Part shown: positions 48,651-63,600 of the stretch, piece by piece
Numbering within the stretch: position 1 is the first letter of the stretch
Layout of the letters: each line of letters begins with the position of its first letter
Source: Hippophae tibetana
Taxonomy: Eukaryota > Streptophyta > Magnoliopsida > Rosales > Elaeagnaceae
DNA length: 64,000 bases
Assembly: GCA_037013495.1 (NCBI GenBank)
Contig: CM072801.1
Span: forward strand, 108,259,816 to 108,323,815
Direction of reading: 5' to 3'
Notes under the pieces: generated by a model
The model's input: only the letters and a program-made list of their open reading frames with translations
Database searches by the model: none
Told to the model about the DNA's origin: nothing
Position numbers and translations under genes: made by a program

Positions 48651-51600
48651 TACCTTCACATATCTATTTTAAGAATTTTAGGTTTAAAACATTTTGTGAT
48701 TTGGAGGTTTTCTCCTCTCTTAAGTCACAATTTTCAAAAAGAGAAAGAAATTGTGTCCTTAAAGTCTTGTCTTTTATTTCAATTTTGTAGACATTGTTTT
48801 CAACTTTGGATTTCATATCTTATTTTTCTTTAAAATCATGTCATCTTTTACTTTTCTTTGTTTTATGTTTTCCACCTTTCTTTCTTCTTGAGAAAAACAA
48901 GAGAGCTAATACAGTTCACAGTGTAAAAACAAAAAAAGGTATTAATTGTGGTTGTAACTAAAAACTGTTATAACTTTTATTTTTTGCATCGAAATGAGTA
49001 CTATAACTTATCAAATCTGAAGCTCGTTCCGATGCCTAAAAACGCACCGTAGCAATAGTATATTTCCCCACTTTGGTCAACCCAAATTTCATGGTTCATA
49101 CTACATAATGATATCTTAAACTTTGGTCGCACCTTATTTCGTTTTAATCTCTTCTTGCTCTTTAGTATTTCAATTTGTTCATCTTCGCCATATTCTTAGT
49201 AATTCAATCTTTTTTATTCCATTGAGTTACAGCGTTCTTAGGTAGTATGCAAAAGGGATTCGCATCGTTTGGGATCATAACCTTGGTTGCTGAAAATGGT
49301 GTATCTACCTTCACATATCTATTTTTAGAATTTTAGGTTTAAAACATTTTGTGCTTTGGAGGTTTTCTCCTCTCTTAAGTCACAATTTCCAAAAAGAGAA
49401 AGAAATTGTGTCCTTAAAGTCTTGTCTTTTATTTCAATTTTGTAGACATTGTTTTCAACTTTGGATTTCATATCTTACTTTTCTTTAAAATCATGTCATC
49501 TTTTACTTTTCTTTGTTTTATGTGTTCCACCTTTCTTTCTTCTTGAGAAAAACAAGAGAGCTAATACAGTTCACAGTGTAAAAACAAAAAGAAGGTATTA
49601 ATTGTGGTTGTAACTAAAAACTGTTATAACTTTTATTTTGTGCATCGAAATGAGTACTATAACATATCAAATCTGAAGCTCGTTCCGAAGCCTAAAAACG
49701 CACCGTAGCAATAGTATATTTCCTCACTTTTGTCAACCCAAATTTCATGGTTCATACTACATAATGATGTCTTAAACTTTGGTTGTACCTTATTTCGTTG
49801 TAATCTCTTCTTGCTCTTTAGTATTTCAATTTGTTCATCTTCGCCATATTCTTAGTAATTCAATCTTTCTTATTCCATTGAGTTCCAGCGTTCTTAGGTT
49901 GTCCGCAAAAGGGATTCGCATCGTTTGGGATCATAACCTTGGTTGCTGAAAATGGTGTATCTACCTTCACATATATATTTTTAGAATTTTAGGTTTAAAA
50001 AATTTTGTGCTTTGGAGGTTTTCTCCTCTCTTAAGTCACAATTTCCAAAAAGAGAAAGAAATTGTGTCCTTAATGTCTTGTCTTTTATTTCAATTTTGTA
50101 GATATTGTTTTCAACTTTGGATTTCATATCTTATTTTTCTTTAAAATCTTGTCATCTTTTACTTTTCTTTGTTTTATGTGTTCCACCTTTCTTTCTTCTT
50201 GAGAAAAACAAGAGAGCTGATACAGTTCATAGTGTAAAAAGAAAAAGAAGGTTTTACTTGGTGTTGTAACTAAAAACTGTTATAACTTTTATGTTGTGCA
50301 TCGAAATGAGTACTATAACATATCAAATCTGAAGCTCGTTCCGAAGCCTAAAAACGCACCGTAGCAATAGTATATTTCCCCACTTTTGTCAACCCAAATT
50401 TCATGGTTCATACTACATAATGATGTCTTAAACTTTGGTTGTACCTTATTTCGTTGTAATCTCTTCTTGCTCTTTAGTATTTCAATTTGTTCATCTTCGC
50501 CATATTCTTAGTAATTCAATCTTTCTTATTCCATTGAGTTCCAGCGTTCTTAGGTTGTCCGCAAAAGGGATTCGCATCGTTTGGGATCATAACCTTGGTT
50601 GCTGAAAATGGTGTATCTACCTTCACATATCTATTTTTAGAATTTTAGGTTTAAAAAATTTTGTGCTTTGGAGGTTTTCTACTCTCTTAAGTCACAATTT
50701 CCAAAAAGAGAAAGAAATTGTGTCCTTAATGTCTTGTCTTTTATTTCAATTTTGTAGATATTGTTTTCAACTTTGGATTTCATATCTTATTTTTCTTTAA
50801 AATCTTGTCATCTTTTACTTTTCTTTGTTTTATGTGTTCCACCTTTCTTTCTTCTTGAGAAAAACAAGAGAGCTGATACAGTTCACAGTGTAAAAAGAAA
50901 AAGAAGGTTTTAATTGGTGTTGTAACTAAAAACTGTTATAACTTTTATTTTGTGCATCGAAATGAGTACTATAACATATCAAATCTGAAGCTCGTTCCGA
51001 TGCCTAAAAACGCACCGTAGCAATAGTATATTTCCCCACTTTTGTCAACCCAAATTTCATGGTTCATACTACATAATGATGTCTTAAACTTTGGTCGTAC
51101 CTTATTTCGTTGTAATCTCTTCTTGCTCTTTAGTATTTCAATTTTATCATCTTCGCCATATTCTTAGTAATTCAATCTTTCTTATTCCATTGAGTTTCAG
51201 CGTTCTTAGGTTGTCCGCAAAAGGGATTCGCATCGTTTGGGATCATAACCTTGGTTGCTGAAAATGGTGTATCTACCTTCACATATCTATTTTTAGAATT
51301 TTAGGTTTAAAACATTTTGTGCTTTGGAGGTTTTCTCCTCTCTTAAGTCACAATTTCCAAAAAGAGAAAGAAATTGTGTCCTTAAAGTCTCGTCTTTCAT
51401 TTCAAATTTTTTGACATTGTTTTCAACTTTATATTTCATATCTTATTTTTTCTTTAAAATCTTGTCATCTTTTTCTTTTCTTTGTTTTATGTGTTCCACC
51501 TTTCTTTCTTCTTGAGAAAAACAAGAGAGCTAATACAGTTCACAGTGTAAAAACAAAAAGAAGGTATTAATTGTGGTTGTAATTAAAAACTGTTATAACT

Positions 51601-54600
51601 TTTATATTGTGCATCGAAATGAGTACTATAATATATCATATTTGAAGCTCGTTCCGATGCCTAAAAACGCACCGTAGCAATAGTATATTTCCCCACTTTT
51701 GTCAACCCAAATTTCATGGTTCATACTACATAATGATGTCTTAAACTTTGGTCGCACCTTATTTCGTTGTAATCTCTTCTTGCTCTTTAGGATTTCAATT
51801 TGTTCATCTTAGCCATATTCTTAGTAATTCAATCTTTCTTATTCCATTGAGTTCCATCGTTCTTAGGTTGTCCGCAAAAGGGATTCGCATAGTTTGGGAT
51901 CATAACCTTGGATGTGGAAAATGGAGTATCTATCTTCACATATCTATTTTTAGAAATTTAGATTTAAAAAATTTTGTGCTTTGGAGGTTTTCTCCTCTCT
52001 TAAGTCACAATTTCCAAAAAGGGAAAGAAATTGTGTCCTTAAAGTCTTGTATTTTATTTCAATTTTGTTGACATTGTTTTCCACTTTGGATTTTGATATC
52101 TTATTTGTCTTTAAAATCATGTCATCTTTTACTTTTCTTTGTTTTATGTGTTCCACCTTTCTTTCTTCTTGAGAAAAACAAGAGAGCTAATACAGTTCAT
52201 AGTGTAAAAAAAAGAAGAAGGTATTAATTGTGGTTGTAACTAAAAACTGTTATAACTTTTATTTTGTGCATCGAAATGAGTACTATAACATATCAAATCT
52301 GAAGCTCGTTCCGATGCCTAAAAACGCACCGTAGCAATAGTATATTTCCCCACTTTTGTCAACCCAAATTTCATGGTGCATACTACATAATGATGTCTTA
52401 AACTTTGGTCGCACCTTATTTCGTTGTAATCTCTTCTTGCTCTTTAGGATTTCAATTTGTTCATCTTAGCCATATTCTTAGTAATTCAATCTTTCTTATT
52501 CCATTGAGTTCCAGCGTTCTTAGGTTGTCCGCAAAAGGGATTCGCATCGTTTGGGATCATAACCTTGGTTGCTGAAAATGGTGTATCTACCTTCACATAT
52601 CTATTTTAAGAAGTTTAGGTTTAAAACATTTTGTGCTTTGGAGGTTTTCTCCTTTCTTAAGTCACAATTTCCAAAAAGAGAAAGAAATTGTGTCCTTAAA
52701 GTCTTGTCTTTTATTTCAACTTTGTAGACATTGTTTTCAACTTTGGATTTCATATCTTATTTTGCTTTAAAATCATGTCATCTTTTACTTTTCTATGTTT
52801 TATGTGTTCCACCTTTCTTTCTTCTTGAGAAAAACAAGAGAGCTAATACAGTTCACAGTGTAAAAACAAAAAGAAGGTATTAATTGTGGTTGTAACTAAA
52901 AACAGTTATAACTTTTATTTTGTGTATCGAAATGAGTACTATAACATATCAAATCTGTAGCTCGTTCCGATACCTAAAAACGCACAGTAGTAATAGTATA
53001 TTTCCCCACTTTTGTCAACCCAAATTTCATGGTTCATACTACATAATGATGTCTTAAACTTTGGTCGCACCTTATTTCGTTGTAATGTCTTCTTGCTCTT
53101 TAGGATTTCAATTTGTTCATCTTAGCCATATTCTTAGTAATTCAATCTTTCTTATTCCATTGAGTTCCAGCGTTCTTAGGTTGTCCGCAAAAGGGATTCG
53201 CATCGTTTGGGATCATGACCTTGGTTACTGAAAATGGTGTATCTACCTTCACATATCTATTTTAAGAATTTTAGGTTTAAAACATTTTGTGATTTGGAGG
53301 TTTTCTCCTCTCTTAAGTCACAATTTTCAAAAAGAGAAAGAAATTGTGTCCTTAAAGTCTTGTCTTTTATTTCAATTTTGTAGACATTGTTTTCAACTTT
53401 GGATTTCATATCTTATTTTTCTTTAAAATCATGTCATCTTTTACTTTTCTTTGTTTTATGTTTTCGACCTTTCTTTCTTCTTGAGAAAAACAAGAGAGCT
53501 AATACAGTTCACAGTGTAAAAACAAAAAAAGGTATTAATTGTGGTTGTAACTAAAAACTGTTATAACTTTTATTTTTTGCATCGAAATGAGTACTATAAC
53601 TTATCAAATCTGAAGCTCGTTCCGATGCCTAAAAACGCACCGTAGCAATAGTATATTTCCCCACTTTGGTCAACCCAAATTTCATGGTTCATACTACATA
53701 ATGATGTCTTAAACTTTGGTCGCACCTTATTTCGTTTTAATCTCTTCTTGCTCTTTAGTATTTCAATTTATTCATCTTCGCCATATTCTTAGTAATTCAA
53801 TCTTTTTTATTCCATTGAGTTACAGCGTTCTTAGGTAGTATGCAAAAGGGATTCGCATCGTTTGGGATCATAACCTTGGTTGCTGAAAATGGTGTATCTA
53901 CCTTCACATATCTATTTTTAGAATTTTAGGTTTAAAACATTTTGTGCTTTGGAAGTTTTCTCCTCTCTTAAGTCACAATTTCCAAAAAGAGAAAGAAATT
54001 GTGTCCTTAAAGTCTTGTCTTTTATTTCAATTTTGTAGACATTGTTTTCAACTTTGGATTTCATATCTTACTTTTCTTTAAAATCATGTCATCTTTTACT
54101 TTTCTTTGTTTTATGTGTTCCACCTTTCTTTCTTCTTGAGAAAAACAAGAGAGCTAATACAGTTCACAGTGTAAAAACAAAAAGAAGGTATTAATTGTGG
54201 TTGTAACTAAAAACTGTTATAACTTTTATTTTGTGCATCGAAATGAGTACTATAACATATCAAATCTGAAGCTCGTTCCGAAGCCTAAAAACGCACCGTA
54301 GCAATAGTATATTTCCCCACTTTTGTCAACCCAAATTTCATGGTTCATACTACATAATGATGTCTTAAACTTTGGTTGTACCTTATTTCGTTGTAATCTC
54401 TTCTTGCTCTTTAGTATTTCAATTTGTTCATCTTCGCCATATTCTTAGTAATTCAATCTTTCTTATTCCATTGACTTCCAGCGTTCTTAGGTTGTCCGCA
54501 AAAGGGATTCGCATCGTTTGGGATCATAACCTTGGTTGCTGAAAATGGTGTATCTACCTTCACATATATATTTTTAGAATTTTAGGTTTAAAAAATTTTG

Positions 54601-57600
54601 TGCTTTGGAGGTTTTCTCCTCTCTTAAGTCACAATTTCCAAAAAGAGAAAGAAATTGTGTCCTTAATGTCTTGTCTTTTATTTCAATTTTGTAGATATTG
54701 TTTTCAACTTTGGATTTCATATCTTATTTTTCTTTAAAATCTTGTCATCTTTTACTTTTCTTTGTTTTATGTGTTCCACCTTTCTTTCTTCTTGAGAAAA
54801 ACAAGAGAGCTGATACAGTTCACAGTGTAAAAAGAAAAAGAAGGTTTTAATTGGTGTTGTAACTAAAAACTGTTATAACTTTTATTTTGTGCATCGAAAT
54901 GAGTACTATAACATATCAAATCTGAAGCTCGTTCCGAAGCCTAAAAACGCACCGTAGCAATAGTATATTTCCCCACTTTTGTCAACCCAAATTTCATGGT
55001 TCATACTACATAATGATGTCTTAAACTTTGGTTGTACCTTATTTCGTTGTAATCTCTTCTTGCTCTTTAGTATTTCAATTTGTTCATCTTCGCCATATTC
55101 TTAGTAATTCAATCTTTCTTATTCCATTGAGTTCCAGCGTTCTTAGGTTGTCCGCAAAAGGGATTCGCATCGTTTGGGATCATAACCTTGGTTGCTGAAA
55201 ATGGTGTATCTACCTTCACATATCTATTTTTAGAATTTTAGGTTTAAAAAATTTTGTGCTTTGGAGGTTTTCTACTCTCTTAAGTCACAATTTCCAAAAA
55301 GAGAAAGAAATTGTGTCCTTAATGTCTTGTCTTTTATTTCAATTTTGTAGATATTGTTTTCAACTTTGGATTTCATATCTTATTTTTCTTTAAAATCTTG
55401 TCATCTTTTACTTTTCTTTGTTTTATGTGTTCCACCTTTCTTTCTTCTTGAGAAAAACAAGAGAGCTGATACAGTTCACAGTGTAAAAAGAAAAAGAAGG
55501 TTTTAATTGGTGTTGTAACTAAAAACTGTTATAACTTTTATTTTGTGCATCGAAATGAGTACTATAACATATCAAATCTGAAGCTCGTTCCGATGCCTAA
55601 AAACGCACCGTAGCAATAGTATATTTCCCCACTTTTGTCAACCCAAATTTCATGGTTCATACTACATAATGATGTCTTAAACTTTGGTCGTACCTTATTT
55701 CGTTGTAATCTCTTCTTGCTCTTTAGTATTTCAATTTTATCATCTTCGCCATATTCTTAGTAATTCAATCTTTCTTATTCCATTGAGTTTCAGCGTTCTT
55801 AGGTTGTCCGCAAAAGGGATTCGCATCGTTTGGGATCATAACCTTGGTTGCTGAAAATGGTGTATCTACCTTCACATATCTATTTTTAGAATTTTAGGTT
55901 TAAAACATTTTGTGCTTTGGAGGTTTTCTCCTCTCTTAAGTCACAATTTCCAAAAAGAGAAAGAAATTGTGTCCTTAAAGTCTCGTCTTTCATTTCAAAT
56001 TTTTTGACATTGTTTTCAACTTTATATTTCATATCTTATTTTTTCTTTAAAATCTTGTCATCTTTTTCTTTTCTTTGTTTTATGTGTTCCACCTTTCTTT
56101 CTTCTTGAGAAAAACAAGAGAGCTAATACAGTTCACAGTGTAAAAACAAAAAGAAGGTATTAATTGTGGTTGTAATTAAAAACTGTTATAACTTTTATAT
56201 TGTGCATCGAAATGAGTACTATAATATATCATATTTGAAGCTCGTTCCGATGCCTAAAAACGCACCGTAGCAATAGTATATTTCCCCACTTTTGTCAACC
56301 CAAATTTCATGGTTCATACTACATAATGATGTCTTAAACTTTGGTCGCACCTTATTTCGTTGTAATCTCTTCTTGCTCTTTAGTATTTCAATTTGTTCAT
56401 CTTAGCCATATTCTTAGTAATTCAATCTTTCTTATTCCATTGAGTTCCATCGTTCTTAGGTTGTCCGCAAAAGGGATTCGCATCGTTTGGGATCATAACC
56501 TTGGATGTGGAAAATGGTGTATCTACCTTCACATATCTATTTTTAGAATTTTAGGTTTAAAAAATTTTGTGCTTTGGAGGTTTTCTCCTCTCTTAAGTCA
56601 CAATTTCCAAAAAGGGAAAGAAATTGTGTCCTTAAAGTCTTGTATTTTATTTCAATTTTGTTGACATTGTTTTCCACTTTGGATTTTGATATCTTATTTT
56701 TCTTTAAAATCATGTCATCTTTTACTTTTCTTTGTTTTATGTGTTCCACCTTTCTTTCTTCTTGAGAAAAACAAGAGAGCTAATACAGTTCATAGTGTAA
56801 AAAAAAGAAGAAGGTATTAATTGTGGTTGTAACTAAAAACTGTTATAACTTTTATTTTGTGCATCGAAATGAGTACTATAACATATCAAATCTGAAGCTC
56901 GTTCCGATGCCTAAAAACGCACCGTAGCAATAGTATATTTCCCCACTTTTGTCAACCCAAATTTCATGGTGCATACTACATAATGATGTCTTAAACTTTG
57001 GTCGCACCTTATTTCGTTGTAATCTCTTCTTGCTCTTTAGGATTTCAATTTGTTCATCTTAGCCATATTCTTAGTAATTCAATCTTTCTTATTCCATTGA
57101 GTTCCAGCGTTCTTAGGTTGTCCGCAAAACGGATTCGCATCGTTTGGGATCATAACCTTGGTTGCTGAAAATGGTGTATCTACCTTCACATATCTATTTT
57201 AAGAAGTTTAGGTTTAAAACATTTTGTGCTTTGGAGGTTTTCTCCTTTCTTAAGTCACAATTTCCAAAAAGAGAAAGAAATTGTGTCCTTAAAGTCTTGT
57301 CTTTTATTTCAACTTTGTAGACATTGTTTTCAACTTTGGATTTCATATATTATTTTTCTTTAAAATCATGTCATCTTTTACTTTTCTATGTTTTATGTGT
57401 TCCACCTTTCTTTCTTCTTGAGAAAAACAAGAGAGCTAATACAGTTCACAGTGTAAAAACAAAAAGAAGGTATTAATTGTGGTTGTAACTAAAAACAGTT
57501 ATAACTTTTATTTTGTGTATCGAAATGAGTACTATAACATATCAAATCTTTAGCTCGTTCCGATACCTAAAAACGCACAGTAGTAATAGTATATTTCCCC

Positions 57601-60600
57601 ACTTTTGTCAACCCAAATTTCATGGTTCATACTACATAATGATGTCTTAAACTTTGGTCGCACCTTATTTCGTTGTAATGTCTTCTTGCTCTTTAGGATT
57701 TCAATTTGTTCATCTTAGCCATATTCTTAGTAATTCAATCTTTCTTATTCCATTGAGTTCCAGCGTTCTTAGGTTGTCCGCAAAAGGGATTCGCATCGTT
57801 TGGGATCATGACCTTGGTTACTGAAAATGGTGTATCTACCTTCACATATCTATTTTAAGAATTTTAGGTTTAAAACATTTTGTGATTTGGAGGTTTTCTC
57901 CTCTCTTAAGTCACAATTTTCAAAAAGAGAAAGAAATTGTGTCCTTAAAGTCTTGTCTTTTATTTCAATTTTGTAGACATTGTTTTCAAGTTTGGATTTC
58001 ATATCTTATTTTTCTTTAAAATCATGTCATCTTTTACTTTTCTTTGTTTTATGTTTTCGACCTTTCTTTCTTCTTGAGAAAAACAAGAGAGCTAATACAG
58101 TTCACAGTGTAAAAACAAAAAAAGGTATTAATTGTGGTTGTAACTAAAAACTGTTATAACTTTTATTTTTTGCATCGAAATGAGTACTATAACTTATCAA
58201 ATCTGAAGCTCGTTCCGATGCCTAAAAACGCACCGTAGCAATAGTATATTTCCCCACTTTGGTCAACCCAAATTTCATGGTTCATACTACATAATGATGT
58301 CTTAAACTTTGGTCGCACCTTATTTCGTTTTAATCTCTTCTTGCTCTTTAGTATTTCAATTTGTTCATCTTCGCCATATTCTTAGTAATTCAATCTTTTT
58401 TATTCCATTGAGTTACAGCGTTCTTAGGTAGTATGCAAAAGGGATTCGCATCGTTTGGGATCATAACCTTGGTTGCTGAAAATGGTGTATCTACCTTCAC
58501 ATATCTATTTTTAGAATTTTAGGTTTAAAACATTTTGTGCTTTGGAGGTTTTCTCCTCTCTTAAGTCACAATTTCCAAAAAGAGAAAGAAATTGTGTCCT
58601 TAAAGTCTTGTCTTTTATTTCAATTTTGTAGACATTGTTTTCAACTTTGGATTTCATATCTTACTTTTCTTTAAAATCATGTCATCTTTTACTTTTCTTT
58701 GTTTTATATGTTCCACCTTTCTTTCTTCTTGAGAAAAACAAGAGAGCTAATACAGTTCACAGTGTAAAAACAAAAAGAAGGTATTAATTGTGGTTGTAAC
58801 TAAAAACTGTTATAACTTTTATTTTGTGCATCGAAATGAGTACTATAACATATCAAATCTGAAGCTCGTTCCGATGCCCAAAAACGCACCGTAGGAATAG
58901 TATATTTCCCCACTTTTGTCAACCCAAATTTCATGGTTCATACTACATAATCATGTCTTAAACTTTGGTCGCACCTTATTTCGTTGTAATCTCTTCTTGC
59001 TCTTTAGGATTTCAATTTGTTCATCTTAGCCATATTCTTAGTAATTCAATCTTTCTTATTCCATTGAGTTCCAGCGTTCTTCGGTTGTCCGCAAAAGGGA
59101 TTCGCATCGTTTGGGATCATAACCTTGGTTGCTGAAAATGGTGTATCTACCTTCACATATCTATTTTTAGAATTTAAGGTTTAAAAAATTTTGTTCTTTG
59201 GAGGTTTTCTCCTCTCTTAAGTCACAATTTCCAAAAAGAGAAAGAAATTGTGTCCTTAAAGTCTTGTCTTTTATTTCAATTTTGTAGACATTGTTTTCAA
59301 CTTTGGATTTCATATCTTATTTTTCTTTAAAATCTTGTCATCTTTTACATTTCTTTGTTTTATGTGTTCCACCTTTCTTTCTTCTTGAGAAAAACAAGAG
59401 AGCTGATACAGTTCACAGTGTAAAAAGAAAAAGAAGGTTTTAATTGTGGTTGTAACTAAAAACTATTATAACTTTTATTTTGTGCATCGAAATGAGTACT
59501 ATAACATATCAAATCTGAAGCTCGTTCCGAAGCCTAAAAACGCACCGTAGCAATAGTATATTTCCCCACTTTTGTCAACCCAAATTTCATGGTTCATACT
59601 ACATAATGATGTCTTAAACTTTGGTCGTACCTTATTTCGTTGTAATCTCTTCTTGCTCTTTAGTATTTCAATTTTATCATCTTCGCCATATTCTTAGTAA
59701 TTCAATCTTTCTTATTCCATTGAGTTTCAGCGTTCTTAGGTTGTCCGCAAAAGGGATTCGCATCGTTTGGGATCATAACCTTGGTTGCTGAAAATGGTGT
59801 ATCTACCTTCACATATCTATTTTTAGAATTTTAGGTTTAAAACATTTTGTGCTTTGGAGGTTTTCTCCTCTCTTAAGTCACAATTTCCAAAAAGAGAAAG
59901 AAATTGTGTCCTTAAAGTCTCGTCTTTCATTTCAAATTTTTTGACATTGTTTTCAACTTTATATTTCATATCTTATTTTTTTTTTAAAATCTTGTCATCT
60001 TTTTCTTTTCTTTGTTTTATGTGTTCCACCTTTCTTTCTTCTTGAGAAAAACAAGAGAGCTAATACAGTTCACAGTGTAAAAACAAAAAGAAGGTATTAA
60101 TTGTGGTTGTAATTAAAAACTGTTATAACTTTTATATTGTGCATCGAAATGAGTACTATAATATATCATATTTGAAGCTCGTTCCGATGCCTAAAAACGC
60201 ACCGTAGCAATAGTATATTTCCCCACTTTTGTCAACCCAAATTTCATGGTTCATACTACATAATGATGTCTTAAACTTTGGTCGCACCTTATTTCGTTGT
60301 AATCTCTTCTTGCTCTTTAGGATTTCAATTTGTTCATCTTAGCCATATTCTTAGTAATTCAATCTTTCTTATTCCATTGAGTTCCATCGTTCTTAGGTTG
60401 TCCGCAAAAGGGATTCGCATAGTTTGGGATCATAACCTTGGATGTGGAAAATGGAGTATCTATCTTCACATATCTATTTTTAGAAATTTAGATTTAAAAA
60501 ATTTTGTGCTTTGGAGGTTTTCTCCTCTCTTAAGTCACAATTTCCAAAAAGGGAAAGAAATTGTGTCCTTAAAGTCTTGTATTTTATTTCAATTTTGTTG

Positions 60601-63600
60601 ACATTGTTTTCCACTTTGGATTTTGATATCTTATTTTTCTTTAAAATCATGTCATCTTTTACTTTTCTTTGTTTTATGTGTTCCACCTTTCTTTCTTCTT
60701 GAGAAAAACAAGAGAGCTAATACAGTTCATAGTGTAAAAAAAAGAAGAAGGTATTAATTGTGGTTGTAACTAAAAACTGTTATAACTTTTATTTTGTGCA
60801 TCGAAATGAGTACTATAACATATCAAATCTGAAGCTCGTTCCGATGCCTAAAAACGCACCGTAGCAATAGTATATTTCCCCACTTTTGTCAACCCAAATT
60901 TCATGGTGCATACTACATAATGATGTCTTAAACTTTGGTCGCACCTTATTTCGTTGTAATCTCTTCTTGCTCTTTAGGATTTCAATTTGTTCATCTTAGC
61001 CATATTCTTAGTAATTCAATCTTTCTTATTCCATTGAGTTCCAGCGTTCTTAGGTTGTCCGCAAAAGGGATTCGCATCGTTTGGGATCATAACCTTGGTT
61101 GCTGAAAATGGTGTATCTACCTTCACATATCTATTTTAAGAAGTTTAGGTTTAAAACATTTTGTGCTTTGGAGGTTTTCTCCTTTCTTAAGTCACAATTT
61201 CCAAAAAGAGAAAGAAATTGTGTCCTTAAAGTCTTGTCTTTTATTTCAACTTTGTAGACATTGTTTTCAACTTTGGATTTCATATCTTATTTTTCTTTAA
61301 AATCATGTCATCTTTTACTTTTCTATGTTTTATGTATTCCACCTTTCTTTCTTCTTGAGAAAAACAAGAGAGCTAATACAGTTCACAGTGTAAAAACAAA
61401 AAGAAGGTATTAATTGTGGTTGTAACTAAAAACAGTTATAACTTTTATTTTGTGTATCGAAATGAGTACTATAACATATCAAATCTTTAGCTCGTTCCGA
61501 TACCTAAAAACGCACAGTAGTAATAGTATATTTCCCCACTTTTGTCAACCCAAATTTCATGGTTCATACTACATAATGATGTCTTAAACTTTGGTCGCAC
61601 CTTATTTCGTTGTAATGTCTTCTTGCTCTTTAGGATTTCAATTTGTTCATCTTAGCCATATTCTTAGTAATTCAATCTTTCTTATTCCATTGAGTTCCAG
61701 CGTTCTTAGGTTGTCCGCAAAAGGGATTCGCATCGTTTGGGATCATGACCTTGGTTACTGAAAATGGTGTATCTACCTTCACATATCTATTTTAAGAATT
61801 TTAGGTTTAAAACATTTTGTGATTTGGAGGTTTTCTCCTCTCTTAAGTCACAATTTTCAAAAAGAGAAAGAAATTGTGTCCTTAAAGTCTTGTCTTTTAT
61901 TTCAATTTTGTAGACATTGTTTTCAACTTTGGATTTCATATCTTATTTTTCTTTAAAATCATGTCATCTTTTACTTTTCTTTGTTTTATGTTTTCGACCT
62001 TTCTTTCTTCTTGAGAAAAACAAGAGAGCTAATACAGTTCACAGTGTAAAAACAAAAAAAGGTATTAATTGTGGTTGTAACTAAAAACTGTTATAACTTT
62101 TATTTTTTGCATCGAAATGAGTACTATAACTTATCAAATCTGAAGCTCGTTCCGATGCCTAAAAACGCACCGTAGCAATAGTATATTTCCCCACTTTGGT
62201 CAACCCAAATTTCATGGTTCATACTACATAATGATGTCTTAAACTTTGGTCGCACCTTATTTCGTTTTAATCTCTTCTTGCTCTTTAGTATTTCAATTTG
62301 TTCATCTTCGCCATATTCTTAGTAATTCAATCTTTTTTATTCCATTGAGTTACAGCGTTCTTAGGTAGTATGCAAAAGGGATTCGCATCGTTTGGGATCA
62401 TAACCTTGGTTGCTGAAAATGGTGTATCTACCTTCACATATCTATTTTTAGAATTTTAGGTTTAAAACATTTTGTGCTTTGGAGGTTTTCTCCTCTCTTA
62501 AGTCACAATTTCCAAAAAGAGAAAGAAATTGTGTCCTTAAAGTCTTGTCTTTTATTTCAATTTTGTAGACATTGTTTTCAACTTTGGATTTCATATCTTA
62601 CTTTTCTTTAAAATCATGTCATCTTTTACTTTTCTTTGTTTTATATGTTCCACCTTTCTTTCTTCTTGAGAAAAACAAGAGAGTTAATACAGTTCACAGT
62701 GTTAAAACAAAAAGAAGGTATTAATTGTGGTTGTAACTAAAAACTGTTATAACTTTTATTTTGTGCATCGAAATGAGTACTATAACATATCAAATCTGAA
62801 GCTCGTTCCGATGCCCAAAAACGCACCGTAGGAATAGTATATTTCCCCACTTTTGTCAACCCAAATTTCATGGTTCATACTACATAATCATGTCTTAAAC
62901 TTTGGTCGCACCTTATTTCGTTGTAATCTCTTCTTGCTCTTTAGGATTTCAATTTGTTCATCTTAGCCATATTCTTAGTAATTCAATCTTTCTTATTCCA
63001 TTGAGTTCCAGCGTTCTTCGGTTGTCCGCAAAAGGGATTCGCATCGTTTGGGATCATAACCTTGGTTGCTGAAAATGGTGTATCTACCTTCACATATCTA
63101 TTTTTAGAATTTAAGGTTTAAAAAATTTTGTTCTTTGGAGGTTTTCTCCTCTCTTAAGTCACAATTTCCAAAAAGAGAAAGAAATTGTGTCCTTAAAGTC
63201 TTGTCTTTTATTTCAATTTTGTAGACATTGTTTTCAACTTTGGATTTCATATCTTATTTTTCTTTAAAATCTTGTCATCTTTTACATTTCTTTGTTTTAT
63301 GTGTTCCACCTTTCTTTCTTCTTGAGAAAAACAAGAGAGCTGATACAGTTCACAGTGTAAAAAGAAAAAGAAGGTTTTAATTGTGGTTGTAACTAAAAAC
63401 TATTATAACTTTTATTTTGTGCATCGAAATGAGTACTATAACATATCAAATCTGAAGCTCGTTCCGAAGCCTAAAAACGCACCGTAGCAATAGTATATTT
63501 CCCCACTTTTGTCAACCCAAATTTCATGGTTCATACTACATAATGATGTCTTAAACTTTGGTCGTACCTTATTTCGTTGTAATCTCTTCTTGCTCTTTAG

